Positions 1 to 6,930 of a stretch of DNA of 13,066 nt are shown here, in pieces; the stretch's first letter is position 1; each line of letters begins with the position of its first letter. A program made the position numbers and the translations under genes. The notes beneath the pieces were generated by a model. It was not told the origin of the DNA. It saw only the letters and a program-made list of their open reading frames with translations, and did no database searches. The stretch is from CAZPUI01 sp964415525 (GTDB taxonomy: Bacteria; Acidobacteriota; Holophagae; Holophagales; Holophagaceae), in assembly GCA_964415525.1 (NCBI GenBank), contig CAYQAS010000113.1:1-13066 (forward strand). The letters run 5' to 3'.

Positions 1-431
1 AGATCGCCGGAAGCGCCCACGCTGCCCTGGCAGGGGATGACGGGCAGGACGTTCTGGTTGAGGCAGGCCTCGAGCAGCTTGATGGGCTCGGGGCGGATGC
101 CGCTGTGGCCCTTGAGCAGGCAGTTGATGCGGGCCGCCATGAGCGCCCGGGTCTGCTCCGGGCTGATGGGCTCGCCCACACCCGCGGCGTGGCTGCGGAT
201 GAGGTTCAGCTGGAGGCGCGCGAGCTGGTCCGGCGCGATGACCACGGTGGCGAACTGGCCGAAGCCGGTGTTGATGCCGTAGACGACCCGGCCTTCGTCC
301 AGGATGCGCTGGATGACGAGGCGGTTTTCCACGACCTTCGCCAGGGCGGCGTCGTCCAGGGTGATGGCCTCGCCGCGGGTGATCGCGGTGAGCTGTTCGG
401 CGGTGAGGGTCTGTCCATCCAGGCGGATCAT
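1..431 (-). CDS. hutH: Histidine ammonia-lyase, N-terminal part (cut by window edge)
   Basis: First 143 codons of a histidine ammonia-lyase, the enzyme that deaminates L-histidine to trans-urocanate in the first step of cytosolic histidine degradation. The reverse-strand translation opens MIRLDGQTLTAEQL and contains VVYGINTGFGQFATV near residues 50-65, the typical Y-G-(I/V)-N-T-G-F-G motif of the aromatic ammonia-lyase family. Before the edge it reads QGSVGASGD. Ala140-Ser141-Gly142 is the tripeptide that cyclises into the MIO electrophile, at the position expected for HutH (about 143). Family members are about 500 residues, so roughly 70% lies outside the window. The ATG is preceded by GGAG with a 5-base spacer. 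A HutC-like palindrome lies about 70 bp upstream. Phenylalanine/tyrosine ammonia-lyase or aminomutase relatives share the motif, but the hut-type operator favours HutH. Confidence 0.93.
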   Translation of the reverse strand, partial: MIRLDGQTLTAEQLTAITRGEAITLDDAALAKVVENRLVIQRILDEGRVVYGINTGFGQFATVVIAPDQLARLQLNLIRSHAAGVGEPISPEQTRALMAARINCLLKGHSGIRPEPIKLLEACLNQNVLPVIPCQGSVGASGD

Positions 432-497
432 GGGGGCTCCAAAACGGCAGCCTCAGGCTAACAAACCTTTACGTAGTGCGCATCCTGAATTGTATGG

Positions 498-513
498 ACC
501 TGTATGTACAGGT
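498..513. promoter_or_regulatory. Candidate HutC (GntR-family) operator upstream of hutH
   Basis: A perfect inverted repeat, ACCTGTA-TG-TACAGGT, lies 67 bp upstream of the hutH ATG. Its core TGTATGTACA fits the TGTA-N2-TACA consensus that I recall for the hut repressor HutC of Pseudomonas, which is released by urocanate. On the minus strand a TACAAT hexamer (489-494) next to the operator could be the -10 box, so repressor binding would block the promoter. No good -35 hexamer is visible at the right spacing. The site is seen directly; the regulator assignment is an inference from the consensus and the adjacent hutH. No hutC gene is in the window. Confidence 0.7.
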
Positions 514-601
514 GATTCGCTTCCGTTCACGATGACCTGGATCACGAAGGTGCGGTTGCGGATGACCTGTCGGCCCCGCAGACCTCTCTAGTGCTTTTTT
601 A

Positions 602-1510
602 TCAGCGGAGGCGAGGGACGGAGGCCGCGACAAGGGTGCGCAGCCAGCGGTGCCCAGGGTCAGCCTGCTGACGGGGGTGCCAGAAGGCGCGGATGGCCAC
701 GCCGGGGGCTGGGAAGGGAAGGGGCAGCACCTGGAACGGGAGGAGGCGAGAGAGGGGCTCCGCAATTCGCCGGGCGAGGGTGAAGCAGAGCTCGGTCCTC
801 AGAAGGACGAAGGGGGCTACGAGAAAGTGGGGCACCGTCAGTCGGATGCTGCGTGTCTGCCCGAGCTCGCCGAGGGCCTGGTCCACCAGGGTCGGCCCCT
901 GGTTCGATTGCACCTCGACATGTTCCAGGGCGAGATAGCGTTCGAGGTCCCAGGTGGCTTTCAATGCCGGGTGCCGGGCGCGGACCAGGCAGACCACGTC
1001 GTCCTGGAAGAGCATCCGGCTGCGGAGTCCCTCGGGGGGTTTGGCCCGCCCGCCGAGCAGGAGGTCCAGCCTTCCATCCGCGAGTTGAGGCCAGGGCAAG
1101 GGGGGTGTGAGGGCCCGAATCTCGAGACGCACCCTGGGCGCCGACTGGGCCATTTCTTCCATAAGGGGGCCCGTCAGCACGAATTGCGTGTAGTCGGAAG
1201 CGGCGAGGGTGAAGACGCGGGTGGATGTGGCCGGGTCGAATTCGGGAGGGGGTTGGAGGGTGAGCTCCAGGTCCTCCAGCAGTCGGTGCAGGGGTTCCAG
1301 GAGCGCCTGGCCCCGCGGCGTGGGCTGCATGCCTCCCGGCACACGGGTGAGGAGCGGATCTCCGAGTACGTCGCGAAGGCGCGCCAGGATGGTGCTGACG
1401 GTGGACTGGGGGCGTCCGAGGCGTTGGGCTGCGGCACCCACGCTGCCTTCCTGGAGCAGGGCGTCGAGCACCCTGAGTTGCTGAAGATCCAGGTCGAGTG
1501 GCTGGGGCAT
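602..1510 (-). CDS. LysR-family transcriptional regulator
   Basis: A 302-residue protein of typical LysR length. Residues about 7-66 form the winged helix-turn-helix: LQQLRVLDALLQEGSVGAAA, then RLGRPQSTVSTILARLRD, then DPLLTRV and TPRG. The rest is the periplasmic-binding-protein-like effector domain, with VFTLAASDYTQFVLTGPLM near residue 100 and TVPHFLVAPFVLLRTELCFT near 225-245, which resembles the NodD/NahR/LeuO-type subgroup. It should bind DNA as a dimer or tetramer and respond to a small ligand that cannot be predicted here. The ATG is preceded by GAGGAA with a 9-base spacer. It lies 170 bp upstream of hutH on the same strand, with the hut operator in the gap, so hutH probably has its own promoter. 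LysR genes often regulate a neighbour, but the nearest divergent gene is on the far side of the MFS gene, so the target is unclear. Confidence 0.93.
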   Translation of the reverse strand: MPQPLDLDLQQLRVLDALLQEGSVGAAAQRLGRPQSTVSTILARLRDVLGDPLLTRVPGGMQPTPRGQALLEPLHRLLEDLELTLQPPPEFDPATSTRVFTLAASDYTQFVLTGPLMEEMAQSAPRVRLEIRALTPPLPWPQLADGRLDLLLGGRAKPPEGLRSRMLFQDDVVCLVRARHPALKATWDLERYLALEHVEVQSNQGPTLVDQALGELGQTRSIRLTVPHFLVAPFVLLRTELCFTLARRIAEPLSRLLPFQVLPLPFPAPGVAIRAFWHPRQQADPGHRWLRTLVAASVPRLR

Positions 1511-1774
1511 GGGGGACGGTTCCTCGCTGCCTCGATCATGGCATCCTAAAAGTCGATGACGGTGATCGGACTTCGCGATGAGACGGGTTAGGGTCCGACT
1601 TGGATGCCTCCCGAAAACAATGCCGGGCGGTTCTCACTGGTAGTACCCGCCGGATTCAGACGGTGGGCGCCGCCCTCATGCGGGATTGAATGCTCCAGAT
1701 CGGATTCCTGATCCGCGTGGTCCGAGCCGTCGTGTTACGCGTCGCGCAACACAACCTTCGAACCTATCCTCGTA
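1511..1774. other. Intergenic region between the MFS gene and the LysR gene
   Basis: A 264-bp gap between two minus-strand genes. It should hold the end of the MFS transcript and the LysR promoter. Visible structure: an imperfect hairpin at 1732-1752 just after the MFS stop, and a short inverted repeat CGGAT-N5-ATCCG at 1701-1715. I found no convincing -35/-10 pair, RNA gene or small coding region. Confidence 0.5.
1732..1752 (-). terminator. Possible hairpin after the MFS gene
   Basis: GTGTT and AACAC pair, followed after one mismatch by CGC and GCG around a 3-base loop. This makes a 21-bp dyad 22 bp beyond the MFS stop codon. There is no following U-run, so it is only a weak intrinsic-terminator candidate. 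As a dyad it could equally be a protein-binding site. Confidence 0.3.
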
Positions 1775-3043
1775 TCAGTCGTTGGATCGCGTGCGGGGCA
1801 GCCCTAAGGCGAGCAGGAGGCCGAGGCCCACGGTGATGGCGGCGGTCCAGTAGGTGGCGACGTAGCCCCACTTCGCGAAGACGAGGTTGCCGATGGCGGG
1901 ACCGGCGATGCGTCCCAGACCCTGCACGGCGGCGAGGGCGCCGAAGAGGCCGCCCTGCTCCTCTGCAGGGGTCAGCTGGCTGGCGAGGGCTGAAGTGGCG
2001 GTGTTGTTCATGCCGCTGCCGATGGCGAGGGGCACCATGAGCAGCACGAAGGGCCACATCCAGCTCGCGGTGGCCATGAATGGGAGGAAGGCGGCCATCA
2101 GCACCAGCCCGACCCACATGGCGGTCCGCTCGGGCATGCGCTTGGCGACCACCCGCACCAGACCACCCTGGTAGATCACGATGAGGATGCCGATGAAGGC
2201 GAAGAGATAGCTCACCTCCCGGGTTCCCAGATGCGGGAAGCGGGCCTTCGCCAGCAGGGAATAGGTCCCTTCCATCATCGCGAAGCCGGTCATGGCGAGG
2301 AACGAGATGCCCAGAATCTGCGGCATGCCGGTGCGCTCCATGGCCTCCAGGAGGGCATGGCCGCGTCCCTTGCGGTCCTCCTGCTTCGCCCGCGCCCTGA
2401 CCTCGGGGGTGAGGGTTTCCGGGAGCCAGAGGAGCACCAGGACGGAAGCGAGGAGGCTCAATCCCGCTGCGGCGAAGAAGGGCAGATGCCAGCCCTTGGT
2501 GGCCAGCAGGTGCTGCCCCATGGCGCTGCCGCCCAGGAGTCCCGCCAGGGAGGGGCCCAGGACGAAGCCCAGGCCGAAGGCGGCGCCGATCATGCCCAGG
2601 GCCTTGGAGCGCTGTTCCCGGGGCACCAGATCCGCCATGGCCGCCTGGGCCACAGAGATGTTGCCGCCGGTGATGCCATCCAGAACGCGGGCGGCGATCA
2701 CCCACTCGAAGCGTCCCGTGACCGCCAGCACCAGGTAGCCCAGGGCACTGCCCATCAGCGAGATCCAGAGCACCGGGCGGCGGCCTGTAAGGTCTGAGAT
2801 GCGGCCCAGCACGGGGCTCGCCAGAAACTGCATGAGGGAGAAGCTCACCAGGGCGGTGCCAGCCCAGAACGGGCCTGGGGACTGGAGGTTCAGCCACTGG
2901 TTTATCTGCGCCATCCACGGAGATGGATGAACGGAGATCGTGCTCGCGTAGAGCGGCAGGATCGGAATCACGATGCCGAAGCCCAGCAGGTCGATGAAGA
3001 CCGTGAGAAATATCGCCATCTGGGCGCGCTTGCTGACTTCCAT
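1775..3043 (-). CDS. MFS drug-type efflux transporter, TetA-like (DHA1/TCR family)
   Basis: A 422-residue inner-membrane protein of the major facilitator superfamily, with about 12 hydrophobic segments. It probably exports a drug or metabolite by proton antiport. It opens MEVSKRAQMAIFLTVFIDLL, continuing GFGIVIPILPLY, the usual first helix of the tetracycline-resistance group. Motif A is GRISDLTGRR at residues 80-89. The motif B-like stretch RVLDGITGGN is at 119-128. Motif C, GAAFGLGFVLGP, is at 153-164 and is characteristic of drug:proton antiporters. The start at 3043 has AGGAG with a 5-base spacer. An in-frame start at 3166 would add 41 residues of non-hydrophobic sequence, with no support. 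TetA-like proteins of this type are common housekeeping exporters, so a tetracycline substrate should not be assumed. Confidence 0.92.
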   Translation of the reverse strand: MEVSKRAQMAIFLTVFIDLLGFGIVIPILPLYASTISVHPSPWMAQINQWLNLQSPGPFWAGTALVSFSLMQFLASPVLGRISDLTGRRPVLWISLMGSALGYLVLAVTGRFEWVIAARVLDGITGGNISVAQAAMADLVPREQRSKALGMIGAAFGLGFVLGPSLAGLLGGSAMGQHLLATKGWHLPFFAAAGLSLLASVLVLLWLPETLTPEVRARAKQEDRKGRGHALLEAMERTGMPQILGISFLAMTGFAMMEGTYSLLAKARFPHLGTREVSYLFAFIGILIVIYQGGLVRVVAKRMPERTAMWVGLVLMAAFLPFMATASWMWPFVLLMVPLAIGSGMNNTATSALASQLTPAEEQGGLFGALAAVQGLGRIAGPAIGNLVFAKWGYVATYWTAAITVGLGLLLALGLPRTRSND

Positions 3044-3171
3044 GGGTACTCCTGCGTTCCACGCTAGCAGACATGGGATGGCGCACCGGGGCATGCCGTT
3101 TGTATGCTCGGGGCCATGAATGCTGATCTCATGTGCCGCTTGCAGACCACCTTCCGCGAAAGTCACGTCTG

Positions 3172-3657
3172 ATGACCCCCTGGCTTACGTGGCTGCTCAG
3201 CCTCCTCTGTGTGCTGGTGGGGTTTCTGGGTGCCTGGCTGCCGGGGTTGCCGGGTCTTCCGCTCATGGCCCTGGGCGCCCTGCTTCACAAGCTCTTCCTT
3301 CCGGAAGTGCTCTCCTGGTGGGCCGTGGGGATCTTCCTCGCCACGGCTCTGGTGGGGCTGGTGCTGGATTTCCTGCTGACCGCCTATGCGAGCGCGAGGG
3401 CCGGAGCCACCAGGCCCGGTACCGTGGGTGCACTGGTCGGCGGCATCCTCGGGATCTTCTTCGCCCTGCCGGGACTCCTGCTCGGCCCCTTCGTGGGCGC
3501 CTTCCTCGGGGAGGTGCTCGTCTCCAGGCGCCCCGCCAAGGAAGCCCTCAAGGCCGGATTCGGGGCTGGTCTCGGTTTCCTCGCGGGCACCGTGGGGAAG
3601 GGACTGCTGGCCTTCGGGCTGCTGCTCCTCTTCGCCCTGGATGCGTGGGTGTTCTGA
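3172..3657 (+). CDS. DUF456 family membrane protein
   Basis: A 161-residue, very hydrophobic protein with four to five membrane segments. It starts MTPWLTWLLSLLCVLVGFLG, followed by WLPGLPGLPLMALGALLHKL. A later glycine-rich helix pair (GTVGALVGGILGIFFALPG, then LLLGPFVGAFLGE) is followed by the cytosolic stretch VSRRPAKEALKAGFGAGLGF. This layout, with the G-x-x-L-P-G-L-P turn and the P-G-x-x-x-G-P-F-x-G-A motif, matches the DUF456 family, whose function is unknown. The ATG at 3172 was chosen because it places the first membrane helix at the N-terminus. A GTG at 3133 would add 13 polar residues, and neither start has a strong ribosome binding site. It diverges from the MFS gene across a 128-bp gap, so the two may share a promoter region; no functional link can be claimed. 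Confidence 0.85.
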   Translation: MTPWLTWLLSLLCVLVGFLGAWLPGLPGLPLMALGALLHKLFLPEVLSWWAVGIFLATALVGLVLDFLLTAYASARAGATRPGTVGALVGGILGIFFALPGLLLGPFVGAFLGEVLVSRRPAKEALKAGFGAGLGFLAGTVGKGLLAFGLLLLFALDAWVF

Positions 3658-3661
3658 CCAG

Positions 3662-3750
3662 ACGTGGTGGCCGGGCTTGGCCTGGACACCACGTGGGGGA
3701 GCAGGAGGGGGAACGTAGAGGGCGCGCAGCGACCGGGCGGTCCCCCCTCC
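3662..3750. terminator. Hairpins between convergent genes, possible bidirectional terminator
   Basis: Only 99 bp separates the ends of the convergent DUF456 and ABC permease genes, and two dyads fill it. One is a perfect 8-bp stem, ACGTGGTG (3662-3669) with CACCACGT (3687-3694). The other pairs GGAGGGGGA (3704-3712) with TCCCCCCTCC (3741-3750) through one bulge, enclosing a small GACC/GGTC hairpin. Neither has a clear U-run, so intrinsic termination is plausible but not shown. Confidence 0.4.
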
Positions 3751-3756
3751 TCCCTG

Positions 3757-4806
3757 TCAGGTCCAGCGGAATTTTTTCACCGCGAAGGTGAAGGTCGCCA
3801 CCGCCCAGAGGGCAACCAGAGCGACGGCGGGGCCGTGCTGGCTGAGGCTGGCGCCGTCGTTGAAGATGGCCCGCAGCACTTTCAGGAAGGGCGAGAGGGG
3901 CAGGGCCAGGGAGGCCTGCTGCATCCACCGCGGTGCGGCGTCCAGCGAGAAATAGACACCGCTGAAGAGCATCATCGGGAAGAAGAAGGCGTTGCTGAGG
4001 GCGGCGAAGCTCTCGTGGGTCTTGGTGAAGCTCGCCAGGGCGAAGCCCAGGGCCATGAAGCAGGCGGCCCCCATGACCATCACGAGGCTGAAGGCGAACC
4101 AGGAGCCCTGGTTTTCCACCTTGAAGAACACCTTGGCCACGACGAGCAGGATGGCGGTCTGCACGGCGAAGACGGCGAGGCGCTGGAGCACCTGGGCCAG
4201 GATGAAGACCCACTTGGGCAATGGCGTCACGGCGAGGCGGCGGAAGATGCCCTTCTCGCGGTTGAACACATTGACCATGCCCACGGCGTAGAGGCCCATG
4301 CTCAGCAGGTTCATGCCGAGGATGCCGGGCAGCAGGAATGCCGTGTAGTTGGCGGCGCGTTTGTGGCCGGGGCTCTCCATGGCAAAGGGCAGGGGCTCCA
4401 CGTGGGCGCCCTGGTTGCGTGCTTCCGCCAGCAGCCAGATCTGCTGCACCGCCTGGGCGGCGGGCATGCCTTGGGCGGCCAGGTAGGCATTCACCCGCAA
4501 ACGGAAACCGCTCGCCGTGGGCTCGAGCTGCAGGGCCGTCTCGCCCTGGCTCCAGCGGGTCTCGGCCTCGGCTTTCGAGAACCGTTCGACCTTGACCTTG
4601 GTGGCGGCCAAGCCTTGTTCCAGACGGGCTTCCGCGGTGGGATCCCCGCCCTGAACCCACACGAGCTTCGTGGTGGGGGTCGCACCCTGGCGGAAGATCA
4701 GCCCGAAGGCCGCCAGCATGAGCACCGGGAAGATCAGCGTCCAGAAGACGGCGGACTTCTCGCGCAGGAAGAGCTTCCAGTTGAGGAGGAACTGTCGGAG
4801 CAACAT
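3757..4806 (-). CDS. ABC-2 type transporter permease
   Basis: A 349-residue membrane subunit of an ABC exporter. A first helix (about residues 18-38, AVFWTLIFPVLMLAAFGLIF) follows the short cytosolic lead LLRQFLLNWKLFLREKS. Then comes an extracytoplasmic domain of about 115 residues. The C-terminal half has five further helices starting near 156 (TAFLLPGILGMNLLSMGLYA). The cytosolic loop NREKGIFRRLAVTPLPKW (182-199) is the conserved R/E-K-G...L-x-x-T-P-L segment of the ABC-2 family (DrrB, YhhJ, NodJ relatives), thought to contact the ATPase. The ATG lies 2 bp after the ATPase stop, with GAGGG just upstream, so the two are one operon and probably translationally coupled. The exported substrate cannot be read from the sequence. 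Confidence 0.93.
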   Translation of the reverse strand: MLLRQFLLNWKLFLREKSAVFWTLIFPVLMLAAFGLIFRQGATPTTKLVWVQGGDPTAEARLEQGLAATKVKVERFSKAEAETRWSQGETALQLEPTASGFRLRVNAYLAAQGMPAAQAVQQIWLLAEARNQGAHVEPLPFAMESPGHKRAANYTAFLLPGILGMNLLSMGLYAVGMVNVFNREKGIFRRLAVTPLPKWVFILAQVLQRLAVFAVQTAILLVVAKVFFKVENQGSWFAFSLVMVMGAACFMALGFALASFTKTHESFAALSNAFFFPMMLFSGVYFSLDAAPRWMQQASLALPLSPFLKVLRAIFNDGASLSQHGPAVALVALWAVATFTFAVKKFRWT

Positions 4807-4808
4807 GG

Positions 4809-5729
4809 TCAGTCCCTCAGGCTGCGGCCGGTGAGATGGAGGAAGACGTCTTCCAGCGTGGCCCGGCGCACGTGCACCTGGTCGTAGGGCAGGCTGGCGG
4901 TTTCGGCGGCCTCGAGGATGCGGGGGAGATCTGCCTTCGGATCCGAGGTCGGGATCTCCCAGAGATCTTCCCGACAGTGGATGTCCATTTGAAGTGCATC
5001 GCCGAACCCATCCCGGTCCGGCGCAGGGCCCTGGAAGGTGAGCTCCACGACGCTGGGCATGCCGAGTTCCTGGATGAGGGCCCGGGGTGTGCCCTGCTGG
5101 AGGATTTTGCCGTGGTCCATGATGGCGATGCGGTCGCAGAGCGTCTCCGCCTCCTCCATGTAGTGCGTCGTGAGGAGCACCGTGCGGCCCTCTTTCTGCA
5201 TCGCCCGAACCACGTCCCAAAGGGCGCGGCGGGCCTGGGGGTCGAGGCCGGTGGTGGGCTCATCCAGGAAGACCAGCTCGGGATCATTCACGAGGGCCAG
5301 CGCCAAGGCAAGGCGCTGCTGCTGGCCGCCGGAGAGGGTCTGCACGACCGCTTCCGCCTTCTCGGCGAGATCCACACGTTCCAGCAGCTCCGTGGCGGTT
5401 TTCCGCTTGGGGTAGTAGGCACCGAAGATGTCGATAGCCTCCCGCGGCGTGATCTTCTGGTAGAGGCTCGTGCTCTGCAGCTGCACGCCGATGCGGGTGC
5501 GCAGACTCGCGCTGGCGCCCGTCCAGCCTTCGCCCAGGACCTCCACTTGGCCGGAGTCGGCGGAAGTCAGCCCCTCGAGGATCTCCATGGTCGTGGTCTT
5601 GCCGGCGCCGTTGGGGCCCAGCAGGCCGAAGACCTCGCCCCGGCGAACATCCAGGTCGATCCCATCCACGGCTACGACCCCGGGAAAGGCCTTGCGCAGG
5701 CCCTGCACGCGAATGGCGGATTCAGCCAA
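4809..5729 (-). CDS. ABC-2 transporter ATP-binding protein (CcmA/DrrA-like)
   Basis: A 306-residue cytosolic ATPase that drives the permease encoded 2 bp downstream. All nucleotide-binding motifs are present: Walker A GPNGAGKT (residues 38-45), signature LSGGQQQR (132-139), Walker B LVFLDEP with the D-loop TTGLD (152-163), and the switch His189 in LLTTH. About 90 residues after the core resemble the C-terminal extension of DrrA/CcmA-type ATPases (LEDVFLHLTGRSL near the end). The start is a TTG at 5729, with GGAGGT at an ideal 5-base spacer. A longer reading from an upstream ATG at 5774 would add 15 mostly basic residues and has no comparable binding site. Candidates for the cargo include lipids, antibiotics or peptides; nothing here decides between them. 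Confidence 0.95.
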   Translation of the reverse strand: MAESAIRVQGLRKAFPGVVAVDGIDLDVRRGEVFGLLGPNGAGKTTTMEILEGLTSADSGQVEVLGEGWTGASASLRTRIGVQLQSTSLYQKITPREAIDIFGAYYPKRKTATELLERVDLAEKAEAVVQTLSGGQQQRLALALALVNDPELVFLDEPTTGLDPQARRALWDVVRAMQKEGRTVLLTTHYMEEAETLCDRIAIMDHGKILQQGTPRALIQELGMPSVVELTFQGPAPDRDGFGDALQMDIHCREDLWEIPTSDPKADLPRILEAAETASLPYDQVHVRRATLEDVFLHLTGRSLRD

Positions 5730-5783
5730 GAAGCACCTCCAGTTCCTACGATGCCGCAATCGTCGGGGTCGCACGGCTCCGAA

Positions 5784-5819
5784 CCCACCAACAGCCGCTC
5801 CGAGCGGGCGAACGGTGGG
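5784..5819 (-). terminator. Possible hairpin terminator after the DeoR-family gene
   Basis: CCCACC (5784-5789) pairs with GGTGGG (5814-5819). Inside this, CCGCT (5795-5799) pairs with AGCGG (5803-5807) around a 3-base loop. It lies 25 bp past the deoR stop and upstream of the ABC ATPase. A smaller near-palindrome, CCGCCC-G-GGGCGG (5830-5842), abuts the stop. No U-run follows either, so this is a moderate candidate only. Confidence 0.35.
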
Positions 5820-5843
5820 CGCTGAGAGACCGCCCGGGGCGGA

Positions 5844-6638
5844 CTACACCACTCGGACTTCCACGCCCTGGCGCTCAATCTCTTGGAGCATTTCCTGCGG
5901 CGCGTTGCCATCCGTTACCAACATGTCCAGGGATCCGAGGCTCATCACCGCCGTCATGGAACGGGTGCCGAGCTTGCTGGAATCCATCATGGCGATGACG
6001 CGGCGGGCCGAGCCGATCATGGCCTTCTTGATGACCGTGTCCAGGGGGTTCGGGTCCGTGATGCCCTCCTTGAGGGCGAGGCCCGCGGCGCCCAGCAACA
6101 GGGTGTCGGAAGTGTTTTCCTGGAAGAACCGCTCCGCCTCGGGGCCGACAAAGGTGTGGGACAGCTCGCGGTACATGCCTCCGGCGGTCAGCAGGGTGAG
6201 ACCCGGTACCAGAGGCGCCGCGGCGTTCACCACTTCCAGGCTGTTGGTGAGCAGCGTCAGCTGGGGCTGGGTGAGGAAGGGCACCACCGCAGCGACGGTG
6301 CTGCCGCTGGTCAGACAGATGATCTCGCCGGGCAGCACCAGTTCTTCCGCGACGTAGCGGGCGATGGCGGCCTTCTGGTGGGCGCTCTGGGCGGCCTTCT
6401 GCTGAAAGACGGGCTCACTGCCACCGTGGATGGAGTAGTCCGGCAGGGCGATGGCGCCGTGCATCCGCTTGATGTGGCCCGCCTCTTCCAGCGCCTTGAG
6501 GTCCCGCCACAGCGACATCGAGCTGATGTCGATGGCCTGTTTGAGGGCGCGGATCGGCACCAGGCGCTCCTTGCGCACCATCTTCAGGATCTGTTCCTGG
6601 CGCTCGTGGGAAGTCGGGGTCGAAGGCCGCGTGCTCAT
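5844..6638 (-). CDS. DeoR/GlpR-family transcriptional regulator
   Basis: A 264-residue repressor-type protein of normal length for the family. Residues about 11-66 are the DeoR helix-turn-helix (HERQEQILKMVRKERLVPIR, then ISSMSLWRDLKALEEAGHIK); the usual T-V-R-R-D-L is S-L-W-R-D-L here. The remainder is the sugar-phosphate-sensing DeoRC domain (related to ribose-5-phosphate isomerase A), with LTSGSTVAAV, LLTNSLEVVN, TAGGMYRELSHTFVG and VIAMMDSSKLG. Such proteins usually bind a phosphorylated sugar and repress a nearby catabolic operon, but no sugar operon is adjacent. The ATG has only a weak ribosome binding site (AAGATGGG). It lies 11 bp from the end of the inverted-repeat element at 6650-6920, so the promoter must be inside or beyond that element. 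Confidence 0.92.
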   Translation of the reverse strand: MSTRPSTPTSHERQEQILKMVRKERLVPIRALKQAIDISSMSLWRDLKALEEAGHIKRMHGAIALPDYSIHGGSEPVFQQKAAQSAHQKAAIARYVAEELVLPGEIICLTSGSTVAAVVPFLTQPQLTLLTNSLEVVNAAAPLVPGLTLLTAGGMYRELSHTFVGPEAERFFQENTSDTLLLGAAGLALKEGITDPNPLDTVIKKAMIGSARRVIAMMDSSKLGTRSMTAVMSLGSLDMLVTDGNAPQEMLQEIERQGVEVRVV

Positions 6639-6649
6639 GAGCCCATCTT

Positions 6650-6920
6650 AGGGTGTGTCTTCAAATCCCCGCATGCCGCGGCGGTGGTCAGTCGGGATGC
6701 ATGGCCAGGAACCGGGCGTGGCGCGACGTGTGTGCGTCGTGCCACGCCAGGTGACGCAGCCAGGCGCCCGACTGGCCCCGCCCCGGAGGGCTGGGGCGGC
6801 GGGCGTCGGCAAGATGCGTCAGGCTCCTCGCTGGCAGACCCGCTGCCAGGTTCGTCGCCTTCCTTGCCTGCCTCGCCCGGCGCTCCCAGCGCGGCGCGTG
6901 CGGATTTGGAGACACACCCT
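6650..6920. mobile_element. MITE-like element with terminal inverted repeats
   Basis: A 271-bp block bounded by 18-bp terminal inverted repeats. The left end reads AGGGTGTGTCTTCAAATC (6650-6667). The complement of 6903-6920 is the same except for one base (C for T at position 12). Weaker similarity continues inward (CCCGCATGC against CGCACGCG). Inside are several strong hairpins: a 13-bp stem with a 6-base loop (6716-6747), CCGCCCC/GGGGCGG (6778-6799) and CTGGCAG/CTGCCAG (6831-6849). CAGTCGGG/CCCGACTG encloses the first of these. The flanks are TTA on the left and TCA on the right, which could be a decayed 3-bp target duplication if the outer A/T is shared. No transposase is encoded. A 75-codon open frame on the minus strand (6688-6915) resembles nothing I recognise. 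I infer a non-autonomous transposable element or a dispersed structured repeat. Confidence 0.65.
6716..6747. repeat. Strong 13-bp stem hairpin inside the inverted-repeat element
   Basis: GCGTGGCGCGACG (6716-6728) pairs with CGTCGTGCCACGC (6735-6747) around the loop TGTGTG. Only one of the 13 positions is not Watson-Crick (a G-T wobble). It is nested inside a wider CAGTCGGG/CCCGACTG pairing. This is the most stable fold of the 6650-6920 element. It could form in single-stranded DNA or in a read-through transcript. Confidence 0.75.
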
Positions 6921-6930
6921 CACCCTGGCT

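Noticed and set aside
650..1549. Long plus-strand open frame opposite the LysR gene
   Set aside because: Antisense shadow in GC-rich DNA; the translation has no recognisable fold, while the opposite strand is a full LysR protein. The same applies to the long plus-strand frames at 3664-4887, 4836-5825, 7261-8712, 10465-11610 and 11895-12590.
1511..1774. Small RNA or tRNA in the MFS-LysR gap
   Set aside because: No cloverleaf or recognised RNA fold; only short, weak dyads were found.
1775..3043. Tetracycline resistance gene
   Set aside because: TetA-like motifs are shared by many housekeeping DHA1 exporters; there is no divergent tetR and no mobile context.
1775..3166. MFS protein starting at 3166
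   Set aside because: The 41 extra residues are not hydrophobic and lack a ribosome binding site; the start at 3043 has AGGAG at ideal spacing and begins just before the first membrane helix.
6650..6920. Complete insertion sequence of the IS5 family
   Set aside because: Only 271 bp, with no transposase frame and no exact target duplication; only the terminal repeats and flanks suggest a transposon, so it was called MITE-like.
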